Origin: Methylotenera sp.
GTDB taxonomy: Bacteria > Pseudomonadota > Gammaproteobacteria > Burkholderiales > Methylophilaceae
Direction of reading: 5' to 3'
Assembly: GCF_029945705.1 (NCBI RefSeq)
Contig: NZ_JAQSDC010000047.1
Span: forward strand, 1-41,920
Length of the DNA stretch: 41,920 nucleotides
In this document: positions 7,772 through 18,218 of the stretch, in pieces
Layout: each line of letters begins with the position of its first letter
Numbering within the stretch: the first letter of the stretch is position 1
Made by a program: the position numbers and the translations under genes
Notes under the pieces: model-generated
The model's input: only the letters and a program-made list of their open reading frames with translations
Databases searched by the model: none
What the model was told of the DNA's origin: nothing

Positions 7772-8893
7772 ATGGCAACCGCACCTAAAGAAACGAATAA
7801 AGCTGCGCAAGAAGTGTTACTGCGTGTTGAAAATGTCACCAAAGTTTACGATGGCACGGTGAAAGCCGTAGATGACGTTTCACTCACGGTAATGAAGGGT
7901 GAAATCTTCGCGTTACTTGGTGGTTCAGGTTGCGGGAAATCTACGTTATTGCGCATGATGGCAGGCTTTGAAACTCCTACTAAAGGTAAGATTTTTCTGG
8001 CGAATCAAGATATTACCAATCTGCCGCCGTTTCAGCGACCAATCAACATGATGTTTCAATCATATGCGCTCTTTCCTCATTTAAGTGTTTGGGAAAATGT
8101 AGCTTTTGGTTTAAAGCGCGACGGTATGCCTAAAGATGAAATAGCCGACCGCGTCGAAAAAATGTTGAGCTTGGCGCAACTCAATAAATATGCGAAACGT
8201 AAGCCGCATCAACTCTCTGGCGGTCAGCAGCAACGCGTTGCCTTGGTACGTAGCCTAGCAAAACGCCCTCAGTTATTGTTATTAGATGAACCTCTCGGTG
8301 CTTTAGATAAAAAATTACGAGAGACTACGCAGCTTGAACTGGTGAATATCATTGAAGAAGTGGGCGTGACCTGCGTGCTAGTGACGCATGACCAAGAAGA
8401 AGCCATGACGATGGCATCACGCATTGCCGTGATGAGTGAAGGGTATTTCTTGCAAGTTGGTGCGCCTGATGCTGTGTATGAAATGCCAAACAGCCGAAAA
8501 GTGGCTGACTTTATTGGTAATGTGAATATATTCGAAGGTAAGATTGAAGAAGATGAGCCTGATCATGTGACCGTGCGTTGCCCAGAATGCATTCATTACG
8601 TAGGGCATGGTGTGAGTGGGCATCCCGGTATGGATGTAGGGGTAGCTTTACGACCAGAAAAAATCATGTTGTCTAAAGATAAGCCGAATAGCGACTATAA
8701 CTGGTGTGCTGGTGAAGTCATCGAAATCGTTTACTTTGGCGCTCACACAACCTATCACTTGAAACTCGATAGTGGCAAAGTAATCAAGGCACAAGAACTT
8801 AACAATACGCGCGATTTGAGTTGTGGTTTAACTTGGGGTGATCGCGCATACGCAAGCTGGAACAATTTAGCAATGGTAGTGTTAACGCAGTAA
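7772..8893 (+). CDS. potG: Polyamine ABC transporter ATP-binding protein (PotG/SpuF)
   Basis: This cytoplasmic ATPase subunit of the polyamine importer has 373 residues. Walker A is GGSGCGKST (about residues 50-58), the Q-loop MFQSYALFPH, the ABC signature LSGGQQQRVAL, Walker B LLLLDEPLGALD, and the H-loop VTHDQEEA. The C-terminal third is the TOBE-type regulatory region of this CUT1/PotA-G class, containing ALRPEKIML. It is co-directional with potF upstream and the two permease genes downstream. A short extra N-terminus (about 15 residues) precedes the first beta strand. Confidence 0.93.
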   Translation: MATAPKETNKAAQEVLLRVENVTKVYDGTVKAVDDVSLTVMKGEIFALLGGSGCGKSTLLRMMAGFETPTKGKIFLANQDITNLPPFQRPINMMFQSYALFPHLSVWENVAFGLKRDGMPKDEIADRVEKMLSLAQLNKYAKRKPHQLSGGQQQRVALVRSLAKRPQLLLLDEPLGALDKKLRETTQLELVNIIEEVGVTCVLVTHDQEEAMTMASRIAVMSEGYFLQVGAPDAVYEMPNSRKVADFIGNVNIFEGKIEEDEPDHVTVRCPECIHYVGHGVSGHPGMDVGVALRPEKIMLSKDKPNSDYNWCAGEVIEIVYFGAHTTYHLKLDSGKVIKAQELNNTRDLSCGLTWGDRAYASWNNLAMVVLTQ

Positions 8894-8953
8894 GGTTGAC
8901 TCAACTTTTAATTCATTCATAAATTCATTAAGAATTCATAAAGGAAAATTGCT

Positions 8954-9856
8954 ATGGCTAAAACACAAAGTTTCTTCACCAGTCTTTCAGCTGGACGCCT
9001 TGCGGTGATTGGTGTTCCATATTTCTGGTTTTTATTGCTTGCGGCTATCCCACTGCTCATTGTGCTTAAAATTAGCTTGTCTGAAATGGAGTCAACGAGC
9101 ATTTCAAACATGATCGACTGGAGCCATGGCTGGCCTAGACTGACTTTAAATTTTGCCAGTTATCAGTTTCTTGCCACTGACTCGCTTTACATCAAAACGT
9201 ATTTATCCTCTATTAAATACGCACTCATTACCACTTTATTATGTTTAGCCATTGGCTACCCATTTGCCTACTACATGGCGCGCTCACCTAAACATATGCA
9301 GCCGACTTTGTTGATGCTGATTATGCTGCCGTTTTGGACATCATTTTTACTACGTATCTATGCGTGGAAAACTTTGTTAGTCAGCAATGGCGTCATCAAT
9401 AATATACTTATGAGCTTGCATATTATTGATACGCCAATCGAGATGATGAACAACTCTTTTTCATTACTGTTAGGCATGGTGTATTCATACTTGCCGTTTA
9501 TGATTTTGCCGCTATACGCCAACCTCTCTAAGATGGATATGCGTTATCTAGAAGCAGCATCAGACCTTGGTACCAGCCCATTCAAAGCGTTTTGGCTGAT
9601 TACTGTACCACTTTCAAAAGCGGGCATTATCGCTGGTTCAATGTTGGTATTTATCCCTGCGGTAGGTGAATATGTGATTCCGGAGTTACTCGGCGGCTCA
9701 AGCACCTTGATGATAGGTCGCGTGTTGTGGGATGAGTTCTTTAGTAATAATGACTGGCCAATGGCATCAGCCGTTGCGGTAGTCATGATATTGCTAATCT
9801 TAGTGCCAATGGGTGTTTACAATAAAGCCCAAGCAGAGCAAATGGAGGGTAAATAA
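8954..9856 (+). CDS. potH: Polyamine ABC transporter permease (PotH/SpuG)
   Basis: This inner-membrane permease has 300 residues and about six hydrophobic segments, beginning with VPYFWFLLLAAIPLLIVLKI. The cytoplasmic EAA loop reads YLEAASDLGTSPFKAFW. It pairs with PotI to form the translocation pore. AAGGAAA lies 9 bases before the ATG. The stop codon overlaps the start of potI by one base (TAATG), implying translational coupling and equal subunit synthesis. Confidence 0.92.
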   Translation: MAKTQSFFTSLSAGRLAVIGVPYFWFLLLAAIPLLIVLKISLSEMESTSISNMIDWSHGWPRLTLNFASYQFLATDSLYIKTYLSSIKYALITTLLCLAIGYPFAYYMARSPKHMQPTLLMLIMLPFWTSFLLRIYAWKTLLVSNGVINNILMSLHIIDTPIEMMNNSFSLLLGMVYSYLPFMILPLYANLSKMDMRYLEAASDLGTSPFKAFWLITVPLSKAGIIAGSMLVFIPAVGEYVIPELLGGSSTLMIGRVLWDEFFSNNDWPMASAVAVVMILLILVPMGVYNKAQAEQMEGK

Positions 9857-10701
9857 TGAGCAACGCTTCAAATAAAGTATTTGCGAAAACTTGGATGATT
9901 GCTGTCTATGTATTTTTATATTTGCCAATTATCACACTGGTTGTATTTTCCTTTAACGATTCAAAACTGGTCACCGTTTGGTCACATGCTAGTTTTCGCT
10001 GGTATGCTGCACTGGCACAAGATTCAGACTTAATTTCAGCGGTGCTATTGTCGCTTGAAATTGCAGGTTTGTCTGCGTTAATGTCAGTATTTTTTGGCAC
10101 GTTTACTGCCTTTGCTTTAAATCGTTATAAGCGCTTTAAGGGTCGTACGCTGCTGACTTCAATGTCTAGCATGCCGTTGGTAATGCCAGATGTGATTGTA
10201 GGTTTATCGCTGTTATTAATGATCGTTTCTGTGCAAAATTGGCTCGGTTTTCCAGAACGTGGCTTATTTACTATTTTACTAGGTCATGCATTATTAGGCA
10301 CGGCTTATGCAGCGGTGGTCGTCACTTCACGCTTACGTGAGATGGACAGTAAATTAGATGAAGCGGCGATGGACTTGGGTTGCAAACCTATGCAGGTGTT
10401 TACGCTAGTCACTTTCCCTTTGTTAGTTCCTGCGCTAGTTTCTGCGTTTTTGCTGACATTCACGCTGTCGTTTGATGATGTTGTCTTGTCTTCATTCCTA
10501 TCTGGTCCGGGCTATTCAACGATGCCGATGGTGATTTTCTCACGCGCCAGATTAGGCTTAAACCCAACCATTAACGCGGTTGCAACTGTGACAATTACCG
10601 TGGTTACCATTGCAGTCATTGCTTCAAGCTTTTATACCTCACATCAAGAGCGCAAGCGTAAGCGCGAAGAGGCACAAGCTTATAGCGATAGCAATAAGTA
10701 G
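9856..10701 (+). CDS. potI: Polyamine ABC transporter permease (PotI/SpuH)
   Basis: This is the second inner-membrane permease, 281 residues with about six membrane segments. The EAA loop is LDEAAMDLGCKPMQVF. The N-terminal helix MIAVYVFLYLPIITLVVFSFNDS is typical of PotI/PotC-type subunits. It overlaps potH by one base and ends in a very basic, Lys/Arg-rich cytoplasmic tail (ERKRKREEA). A small REP-like hairpin follows before gabD. Confidence 0.92.
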   Translation: MSNASNKVFAKTWMIAVYVFLYLPIITLVVFSFNDSKLVTVWSHASFRWYAALAQDSDLISAVLLSLEIAGLSALMSVFFGTFTAFALNRYKRFKGRTLLTSMSSMPLVMPDVIVGLSLLLMIVSVQNWLGFPERGLFTILLGHALLGTAYAAVVVTSRLREMDSKLDEAAMDLGCKPMQVFTLVTFPLLVPALVSAFLLTFTLSFDDVVLSSFLSGPGYSTMPMVIFSRARLGLNPTINAVATVTITVVTIAVIASSFYTSHQERKRKREEAQAYSDSNK

Positions 10702-10740
10702 TATTTTTTTAAGCTGTATTTATAAAGATGTATTTAAAAA

Positions 10741-10767
10741 GTAGAAGCGACCTCTCGTCGCTTCTAC
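10741..10767. repeat. Short REP-like hairpin between potI and gabD
   Basis: GTAGAAGCGA (10741-10750) and TCGCTTCTAC (10758-10767) form a perfect 10-bp stem around a 7-base loop. It is a variant (GAAGC for GGAGC) of the repeat family in this window. It separates transport from oxidation genes and may weakly attenuate or stabilise transcripts. Confidence 0.65.
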
Positions 10768-10792
10768 ATCAAACCAAATCAAGCAGAAAATT

Positions 10793-12253
10793 ATGTCCAT
10801 TCAATTAAAGTATCCCCAATTACTCAAAAACAACCTTACATTGCTGGCTGGTCAATGGGTGAGTGCAGACTCAGGTGAAACGATAAGCGTCACTAATCCT
10901 GCCACAGGCTCAGTTGTGGCCTCAGTGCCGCTGATGAGGCGTGCCGAAGCTGAACGCGCGATTGTGGCTGCGGAAGTTGCGCAAAAATCATGGAAAACCC
11001 TTACTGCTGCTGCACGTGCTGCAATACTTAAACGTTGGTTTGACCTAATTATTCTGCACAAAGAAGACTTGGCGCAATTGCTGACCGCAGAACAAGGTAA
11101 GCCATTAGCCGAAGCACGTGGCGAGGTGAATTATGGTGCAAGCTTTATTGAGTGGTTTGCTGAAGAAGCTAAACGTGTCTATGGCGAAACAATTCCAGCG
11201 CCTATGGGCGACCGTCGTTTATTGGTGCTGAAACAGCCAATAGGTGTCACTGCTGCTATCACACCTTGGAATTTTCCAATAGCAATGATTACCCGTAAAG
11301 CAGGGCCTGCGCTTGCTGCTGGTTGTAGCATGATTATTAAACCTGCTGAACAAACACCATTATGTGCTATTGCTTTGGCTGTATTATCAGAAGAAGCGGG
11401 CGTGCCTAGTGGCGTATTGCAAGTGATTACGGGTGATGCACGTCAAATCGGCGCGGCTTTATGTGAAAGCCCTGTGTTGGCCAAACTTTCGTTCACAGGA
11501 TCAACAGAAGTCGGACGTATCTTAATGCGCCAATGTGCCGATACAATTAAAAAGCTATCGCTTGAATTGGGTGGCAATGCGCCATTTATCGTCTTCAATG
11601 ATGCAGACTTAGACGCAGCAGTTGAAGGTGCCATGATTAGCAAATACCGTAATGCTGGACAAACGTGTGTATGTTCAAATCGCTTGTTTGTGCAAGAGGG
11701 CGTGTACGATGAATTTGCCAAGAAACTAGCCGTCAAAGTAGCACAATTAAAAGTAGGTGCAGGTAGTGAAGAGGGTGTTACGCAAGGCCCGCTGATTGAT
11801 ACATCAGCGATAGAGAAAGTTGAAAGCCATGTGGCAGATGCGGTTGCCAAAGGCGCAACAGTGTTACAAGGTGGCAAGCGTCATACTTTAGGTGGTACAT
11901 TCTTTGAACCTACCGTACTAGCCAATGTGAGTGATGATGCGTTAATTTTTAGCGAAGAGACTTTCGGCCCCGTGGCGCCATTATTTCGCTTTAAGACCGA
12001 TGCAGAAGTCATTGAGTTAGCGAACCGTACCGAATTTGGCCTAGCTTCTTATTTTTACAGCCGAGATATAGGCAGAATCTGGCGCGTGGCAGAGGCGCTT
12101 GAATACGGTATGGTGGGCGTGAATACTGGCATGATTTCAAATGAAGTGGCGCCTTTTGGTGGCGTTAAGCAGTCAGGCTTGGGGCGCGAAGGTTCGCATC
12201 ACGGCATTGATGAATATCTAGAATTAAAATACGTGTGTATGGCGGGGTTATAA
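10793..12253 (+). CDS. gabD: Succinate-semialdehyde dehydrogenase (GabD-like)
   Basis: This NAD(P)-dependent aldehyde dehydrogenase has 486 residues. It converts succinate semialdehyde to succinate, the last step of GABA breakdown. The cofactor region TPWNFPIAMITRKAGPALAAG, the catalytic Glu in LELGGNAPFIVF and the catalytic Cys in NAGQTCVCSNR (two cysteines flanking Val, characteristic of SSADH) are all present. Assignment among aldehyde dehydrogenases relies on these features plus context: a GABA transaminase follows two genes later. The next gene begins 2 bases after its stop. Confidence 0.88.
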   Translation: MSIQLKYPQLLKNNLTLLAGQWVSADSGETISVTNPATGSVVASVPLMRRAEAERAIVAAEVAQKSWKTLTAAARAAILKRWFDLIILHKEDLAQLLTAEQGKPLAEARGEVNYGASFIEWFAEEAKRVYGETIPAPMGDRRLLVLKQPIGVTAAITPWNFPIAMITRKAGPALAAGCSMIIKPAEQTPLCAIALAVLSEEAGVPSGVLQVITGDARQIGAALCESPVLAKLSFTGSTEVGRILMRQCADTIKKLSLELGGNAPFIVFNDADLDAAVEGAMISKYRNAGQTCVCSNRLFVQEGVYDEFAKKLAVKVAQLKVGAGSEEGVTQGPLIDTSAIEKVESHVADAVAKGATVLQGGKRHTLGGTFFEPTVLANVSDDALIFSEETFGPVAPLFRFKTDAEVIELANRTEFGLASYFYSRDIGRIWRVAEALEYGMVGVNTGMISNEVAPFGGVKQSGLGREGSHHGIDEYLELKYVCMAGL

Positions 12254-12255
12254 AT

Positions 12256-13749
12256 ATGGCTGAAATTAAAATTGATTGGCATGAAAGAGCGAAAGATTTA
12301 AGAATCGATGGACGTGCTTTTATTGACGGCCAGCGCGTGGATGCGCTTGATGGTAGTACTTTTGAGTGCTTCTCACCGATTGATGGTCGAAAATTGGCCG
12401 ATGTTGCTAGCAGTAAAGCCGCGGATGTAGACCGTGCTGTTGTTGCGGCACGCGCTGCTTTTAAAGATAGGTGCTGGTCTGGTTTATCACCTCGTGAGCG
12501 TAAACAAACCATGATTCGTTTTGCTGATTTGGTGTTAGCACACAAAGCTGAGTTGGCTCTGCTAGAAACGCTGGATATGGGCAAACCTATTTCGGCCAGC
12601 TTGAGTGTAGATGTTACTTCAGCGGCCAATAGTTTGCGCTGGTTTGGTGAGGCGATTGACAAAGTCTACGATGAAATTGCCCCAACAGCAGACCATACAC
12701 TTGCCATGATTACACGTGAGCCAATTGGCGTAGTTGGTGCGATTGTGCCGTGGAACTACCCTATATTAATGGCTTGCTGGAAAATTGCACCAGCCTTAGC
12801 GACTGGTAATAGTATTGTATTGAAACCTTCTGAGAAATCTCCTTTAACAGCATTAAGACTCGGTGATTTGGCGATAGAAGCTGGAATACCAAAAGGCGTT
12901 TTAAATGTAGTACCAGGCTTTGGCCCAGATGCAGGCTCTCCATTAGCGATGCATATGGATGTGGACTGCATTGCCTTTACTGGTTCTACAGGTGTGGGTA
13001 AGAAAATCCAAATCATGGCAGGTCAAAGCAACCTCAAGCGTGCGTGGTGCGAGCTAGGTGGTAAATCACCTAATATCGTATTTGCCGATTGCAAAGATCT
13101 GGATAAAGCTGCCGCCGCATCTATAGGCTCAATTTTTTACAATCAGGGCGAAAGCTGCAATGCGCCTTCACGTTTACTGGTTGAGCGCTCAATCAAAGAT
13201 GAGTTCGTTAAAAAACTACTGACTAACTTGCCTGATTATCAGCCGAGTGACCCCTTAGATGCCAACACAACCATGGGGGCAATTGTAGACTGTGTGCAAA
13301 TGGAAAATGTATTGAAATACATTGAAAGTGGTAAAGCACAAGGTGCCAAACTATGTGCGGGCGGCGAACGCGTATTAACCGAAACAGGCGGTTTTTATAT
13401 TAGCCCGACCGTGTTTGATGACGTGACCAATGATATGAAAATCGCCGCTGAAGAGATTTTTGGTCCAGTGCTTTCTATCATTGCTTTTGATACAGAAGAA
13501 GAGGCGATAGCCATTGCTAACGACACAGAATATGGCCTTGCAGCAGCGATTTGGACGCAAGATTTGACGCGTGCACATATGGTGTCACGCGCCCTGCGGG
13601 CTGGCACGGTACATGTGAACAGCTATGACGAAGACGATATCACCGTGCCTTTTGGCGGCTACAAACAATCAGGTAACGGTCGCGATAAATCTCTACATGC
13701 CTTAGAAAAGTACACTGAGCTTAAAACAACATGGATACGATTAATTTAA
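12256..13749 (+). CDS. puuC: Gamma-glutamyl-gamma-aminobutyraldehyde dehydrogenase (PuuC/KauB-like)
   Basis: This aldehyde dehydrogenase has 497 residues from the ATG at 12256, which has a GGCGGGG ribosome-binding site. A start at 12235 is possible but overlaps gabD and adds a poorly conserved MYGGVIN. It contains VPWNYPILMACWKIAPALATG, catalytic Glu in CELGGKSPNIVF and catalytic Cys in NQGESCNAPSR, the PuuC-type sequence around the nucleophile. It would oxidise 4-aminobutyraldehyde or its gamma-glutamyl form to GABA or gamma-glutamyl-GABA. It links the transaminase (4919-6289) to the hydrolase and GABA transaminase. The exact aldehyde substrate is inferred from context. Confidence 0.86.
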   Translation: MAEIKIDWHERAKDLRIDGRAFIDGQRVDALDGSTFECFSPIDGRKLADVASSKAADVDRAVVAARAAFKDRCWSGLSPRERKQTMIRFADLVLAHKAELALLETLDMGKPISASLSVDVTSAANSLRWFGEAIDKVYDEIAPTADHTLAMITREPIGVVGAIVPWNYPILMACWKIAPALATGNSIVLKPSEKSPLTALRLGDLAIEAGIPKGVLNVVPGFGPDAGSPLAMHMDVDCIAFTGSTGVGKKIQIMAGQSNLKRAWCELGGKSPNIVFADCKDLDKAAAASIGSIFYNQGESCNAPSRLLVERSIKDEFVKKLLTNLPDYQPSDPLDANTTMGAIVDCVQMENVLKYIESGKAQGAKLCAGGERVLTETGGFYISPTVFDDVTNDMKIAAEEIFGPVLSIIAFDTEEEAIAIANDTEYGLAAAIWTQDLTRAHMVSRALRAGTVHVNSYDEDDITVPFGGYKQSGNGRDKSLHALEKYTELKTTWIRLI

Positions 13750-13810
13750 CTGTCACTTAATTTAATAAGATAAAACTAGAACTCAAAACACTAGAGGTAA
13801 GGACGAGAGT

Positions 13811-15094
13811 ATGACTAATACAGCAATTTCTAATCAAGATTTACACAATAGACGTCTAGCAGCTACGCCACGCGGCATAGGCGTGATGGCTAATTTCTTT
13901 ATTGAGCGTGCATTGAATTCGGAAGTGTGGGATGTTGAGGGTAAGCGTTATATCGATTTTGCAGGTGGTATTGCGGTACTCAATACTGGGCACAGACACC
14001 CAAAGATAGTCGCTGCTATAGAGGCGCAGTTACAAAAGTTTACGCACACTTGCTACCAAGTGCTGCCTTATGAAAGTTATGTTACTTTGGCAGAACGCAT
14101 TAATAAGCTCACACCAGGCACACATGCTAAGAAGACCTGCTTTTTTTCAAGTGGTGCAGAAGCTTTAGAAAATGCAATTAAAATCGCTCGTGCAAGCACT
14201 CGGCGACCAGGTATTGTTGCCTTTGCTGGAGCATTTCATGGTCGTACGATTATGACTAGCGCCATGACAGGTAAAGTTTCTCCTTACAAAATTGGTTTTG
14301 GGCCATTCCCCGCTGAGATCTATCACATTCCATTCCCGATTGATTTGCATGGTGTTAGTGTTGAAGACTCTATCAACGCGCTGCATTTGTTATTCAAGGC
14401 AGATATTGATCCTAAACGTGTAGCCGCGATTGTGATTGAGCCAGTACAAGGTGAAGGTGGTTTCTATGCGGCACCATCAGCGTTGATGCAAGCATTACGC
14501 AAAGAGTGCGATGAGCATGGAATTCTGCTCATTTATGATGAAGTACAAACGGGCTTTGGTCGTACAGGTAAGTTATTTGCAGCAGAACATTACGACGTGA
14601 TACCAGACATTATCACGATGGCTAAAAGCTTAGCAGGCGGCACCACGCTATCAGCAGTTTGTGGAAAGGCTGAAGTGATGGATGGCCCAGCACCAGGAGG
14701 TTTAGGCGGAACTTACGCAGGCAACCCCTTAGCGATTGCGGCTTCTCACGCCGTGCTAGATATTATTGAAGAGGAGAAGCTAGTTGAGCGTGCAAATGTA
14801 TTGGGTGCCAAACTCACAGCACGCCTTAAAGCAGCGCAGGCTAAAATACCTGCAATTAAAGATGTGCGCGGCTTGGGCTCGATGATTGCTGCTGAGTTTT
14901 TCGATCCAGCTACCAATAAACCATCTATGGATGCAGTAAAACGTGTACAACAGGCGGCGTTAGCTGAGGGTTTGATACTACTGACTTGCGGCGTTTACGG
15001 TAATGCAATTCGCTTCTTATATCCTTTGACTATTCAAGATGAAGTATTTGATGAAGCGCTAGACATTATTGATAGAGCCTTAGCTAAAGCTTAA
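13811..15094 (+). CDS. gabT: 4-aminobutyrate aminotransferase (GabT/PuuE)
   Basis: This class III PLP aminotransferase has 427 residues, the normal GabT length. It converts GABA plus 2-oxoglutarate to succinate semialdehyde plus glutamate. It has FFSSGAEALENAIKIAR, GAFHGRTIMTSAMTGK, IYDEVQTGFGRTGK, and the PLP lysine in TMAKSLAGGTTLSAV. It closes the polyamine catabolic run, and its product feeds the GabD-like enzyme at 10793-12253. An AGGTAAGGA stretch precedes the ATG. The distinction between GabT and PuuE cannot be made from sequence alone. Confidence 0.9.
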   Translation: MTNTAISNQDLHNRRLAATPRGIGVMANFFIERALNSEVWDVEGKRYIDFAGGIAVLNTGHRHPKIVAAIEAQLQKFTHTCYQVLPYESYVTLAERINKLTPGTHAKKTCFFSSGAEALENAIKIARASTRRPGIVAFAGAFHGRTIMTSAMTGKVSPYKIGFGPFPAEIYHIPFPIDLHGVSVEDSINALHLLFKADIDPKRVAAIVIEPVQGEGGFYAAPSALMQALRKECDEHGILLIYDEVQTGFGRTGKLFAAEHYDVIPDIITMAKSLAGGTTLSAVCGKAEVMDGPAPGGLGGTYAGNPLAIAASHAVLDIIEEEKLVERANVLGAKLTARLKAAQAKIPAIKDVRGLGSMIAAEFFDPATNKPSMDAVKRVQQAALAEGLILLTCGVYGNAIRFLYPLTIQDEVFDEALDIIDRALAKA

Positions 15095-15160
15095 CTAAAG
15101 GCTTCCAATTTAATTTCACGAATCATCTCAAACGCCGCTACCAAGGGGCATTTTGCTCGC

Positions 15161-15166
15161 TATAAT
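15161..15166 (+). promoter_or_regulatory. Candidate -10 element of pgm
   Basis: A perfect TATAAT lies 35 bases before the pgm ATG in the 107-base gap after gabT. The -35 position at 17-base spacing (CTACCA) is poor. A GC-richer segment with AAGGGG precedes it. Position and the perfect -10 suggest a separate pgm promoter. Confidence 0.4.
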
Positions 15167-15168
15167 AG

Positions 15169-16842
<1,674 letters not shown>

Positions 16843-16847
16843 CTTTA

Positions 16848-16913
16848 TTGTAGGAGCGACGCCCTCGTCGCGAAGCAATGGTGCAAATCGCGACGAGGGC
16901 GTCGCTCCTACAA
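16848..16913. repeat. Complete REP-like palindrome, 26-bp perfect stem
   Basis: The left arm 16848-16873 (begins TTGTAGGAGCGACG) and right arm 16888-16913 (ends CGTCGCTCCTACAA) are exact reverse complements around a 14-base loop. It lies between the convergent pgm and protease genes, where it could also act as a bidirectional terminator. This is the best-preserved copy of the family. A decayed right arm (GCCGCTACAAAA) follows near 16938-16949. The core resembles the GTAGGAGCG...CGCGA REPs known from Pseudomonas. Confidence 0.85.
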
Positions 16914-16950
16914 AAATCTACATAGTCGCACTTAGGGCGCCGCTACAAAA

Positions 16951-17424
16951 TCAATCCACCTGTTTAATGGTCATCTCGCCTTTATAAAGCCTAACATCCA
17001 TGCGGTTTAGAAACGACATGCCGAGCAACACGTCGCCATCTAAGCCAGGCGCAATCATCGCCGATACATCATTGGCATCAACGCCACCTAGTTTTACTGA
17101 GTGCAAACGCACCATATAACCCACGCTGTCTCCGTTGGCAGTGTTGGTGCGGATGGCATCTATACTTTTAAGATTAAGTTTGTCTGCAACCCCTTGTGAA
17201 ATAGCTACACCTGTGGCGCCAGTATCGACCAGTACATTGACTTTTTCGCCGTTGATGAGCGCTTCGGCTCGGTAATGGCCATCTAACCCACGTTTTAATA
17301 CAACGGTACTAATCTCACCTAATCGATTAATTTTGTTAGGATTTTGAATATTATCCGACAGGTAGTAGATGACGCTTGCTAGCATTATCCAAATGGCAAC
17401 TACAAAAATAGTATTTTTAGACAT
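16951..17424 (-). CDS. Membrane-anchored retropepsin-like aspartic protease (TIGR02281-like)
   Basis: The protein has 157 residues. An N-terminal membrane segment (TIFVVAIWIMLASVIYYL) is followed by a periplasmic domain with the retroviral-type aspartic protease signature VNVLVDTGATGVAIS and a later hydrophobic-Gly pair LLGMSFLNRMDVRLY. With only one DTG motif it should work as a dimer, as in the family of single-domain bacterial clan AA proteases. The physiological substrate is unknown. It ends beside the REP palindrome and sits 20 bases downstream of the DUF3307-like gene, probably in one minus-strand unit with it. Confidence 0.8.
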   Translation of the reverse strand: MSKNTIFVVAIWIMLASVIYYLSDNIQNPNKINRLGEISTVVLKRGLDGHYRAEALINGEKVNVLVDTGATGVAISQGVADKLNLKSIDAIRTNTANGDSVGYMVRLHSVKLGGVDANDVSAMIAPGLDGDVLLGMSFLNRMDVRLYKGEMTIKQVD

Positions 17425-17444
17425 GCTATTTTTATTGGGACTAA

Positions 17445-17819
17445 TTACATGTTTGCAATAGGTTTAAATGCAATTGCGACTAATGCGAAGTAGGTGAGAT
17501 GGTGCAGAAGCTGATCAAAACCTAATAAAATCCAAAACCACTCACTGTTATCAGGCTTAAGATTGTAGTGTTTACCCGCATTCATTTTTGCCCAATCAAT
17601 ATGGTAGTGGATCACGGCATCGGCTAGCGCATATATCCAAGCGTTAGCGCCAAGCCAAAAAGAAAAAATGATGAATGTTCCAATGCCGTGCAATGCAGCA
17701 TGTGCTAAGCCGCCAGCATGGCCGTATGTACCTTTATTGCGATACATCCATGGGTTTGCTTGCAATGGAAAGTCGCAGATAAAGTGCTTTATAAATAACC
17801 ACAGTAAAGCTTCAAACAT
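17445..17819 (-). CDS. DUF3307-like small membrane protein
   Basis: This 124-residue integral membrane protein has about three or four hydrophobic segments. HFICDFPLQANPWMYRNKG near the N-terminus, two internal His-rich stretches (LAHAALHGIGTF and AVIHYHIDWAKMN), and a C-terminal DQLLHHLTYFALVAIAF resemble DUF3307 proteins, whose histidines and aspartates are conserved. No function is established for the family. It lies between the protease and iscX, all on the minus strand. No signal for a specific role is visible. Confidence 0.65.
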   Translation of the reverse strand: MFEALLWLFIKHFICDFPLQANPWMYRNKGTYGHAGGLAHAALHGIGTFIIFSFWLGANAWIYALADAVIHYHIDWAKMNAGKHYNLKPDNSEWFWILLGFDQLLHHLTYFALVAIAFKPIANM

Positions 17820-17868
17820 GGTAGCTAAACACGATGGTGATTAAACATTTTTAGTTTAAAGCTGAGAA

Positions 17869-18063
17869 CTATTCAGCTTCGCCGATCCAAGCTAATTGAA
17901 TCGCTTCTAGTATTTTCTCTCCGCAATGTTCAGTGGTGTCATCAAAGCCGTCAAGCGCCATTACCCATTCCATTAAGTCGGTAAAGCGCACCGCTTTCGG
18001 ATCAATATCAGGGTGTTTGTCGTAAAGCTCTTCAGCAATTCTTAGGCTTTCAGTCCATTTCAT
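17869..18063 (-). CDS. iscX: Fe-S cluster assembly regulator IscX (YfhJ)
   Basis: This is a small acidic protein of 64 residues, the family length. KWTESLRIAEELYDKHPDID, then AVRFTDLMEWVMALDGF and a C-terminal EKILEAIQLAWIGEAE align with E. coli IscX along its whole length. IscX binds IscS and iron and modulates cluster assembly. Here it is not beside iscRSUA-hscBA-fdx, so it is a detached member of the pathway unless the rest lies elsewhere. The start is the ATG at 18063 with GGAGT upstream. Its 5' side faces glyA in a 155-base divergent spacer. Confidence 0.92.
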   Translation of the reverse strand: MKWTESLRIAEELYDKHPDIDPKAVRFTDLMEWVMALDGFDDTTEHCGEKILEAIQLAWIGEAE

Positions 18064-18218
18064 GGTGTTACTCCAAATAGATATTTAAGTTAATTTATAT
18101 TATAGCTTGCTACAGTTACGCAACTAAATCTTTTGCCTTTAATCTTAGTGCTTGAGCGTGTTAAAATGCGCAAACATTTTTTTCATTAAAATAATCTAGC
18201 ATTTGGAAAACTAAAACC

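Noticed and set aside
11443-11877. Long minus-strand ORF (144 codons) inside gabD
   Set aside because: It is the antisense reading of a clearly conserved aldehyde dehydrogenase, has low-complexity Ser/Thr/Ala-rich translation and no ribosome-binding site.
12165-12662. Minus-strand ORF (165 codons) across the gabD-puuC junction
   Set aside because: It is antisense to two well-supported genes and its translation has no recognisable domain.
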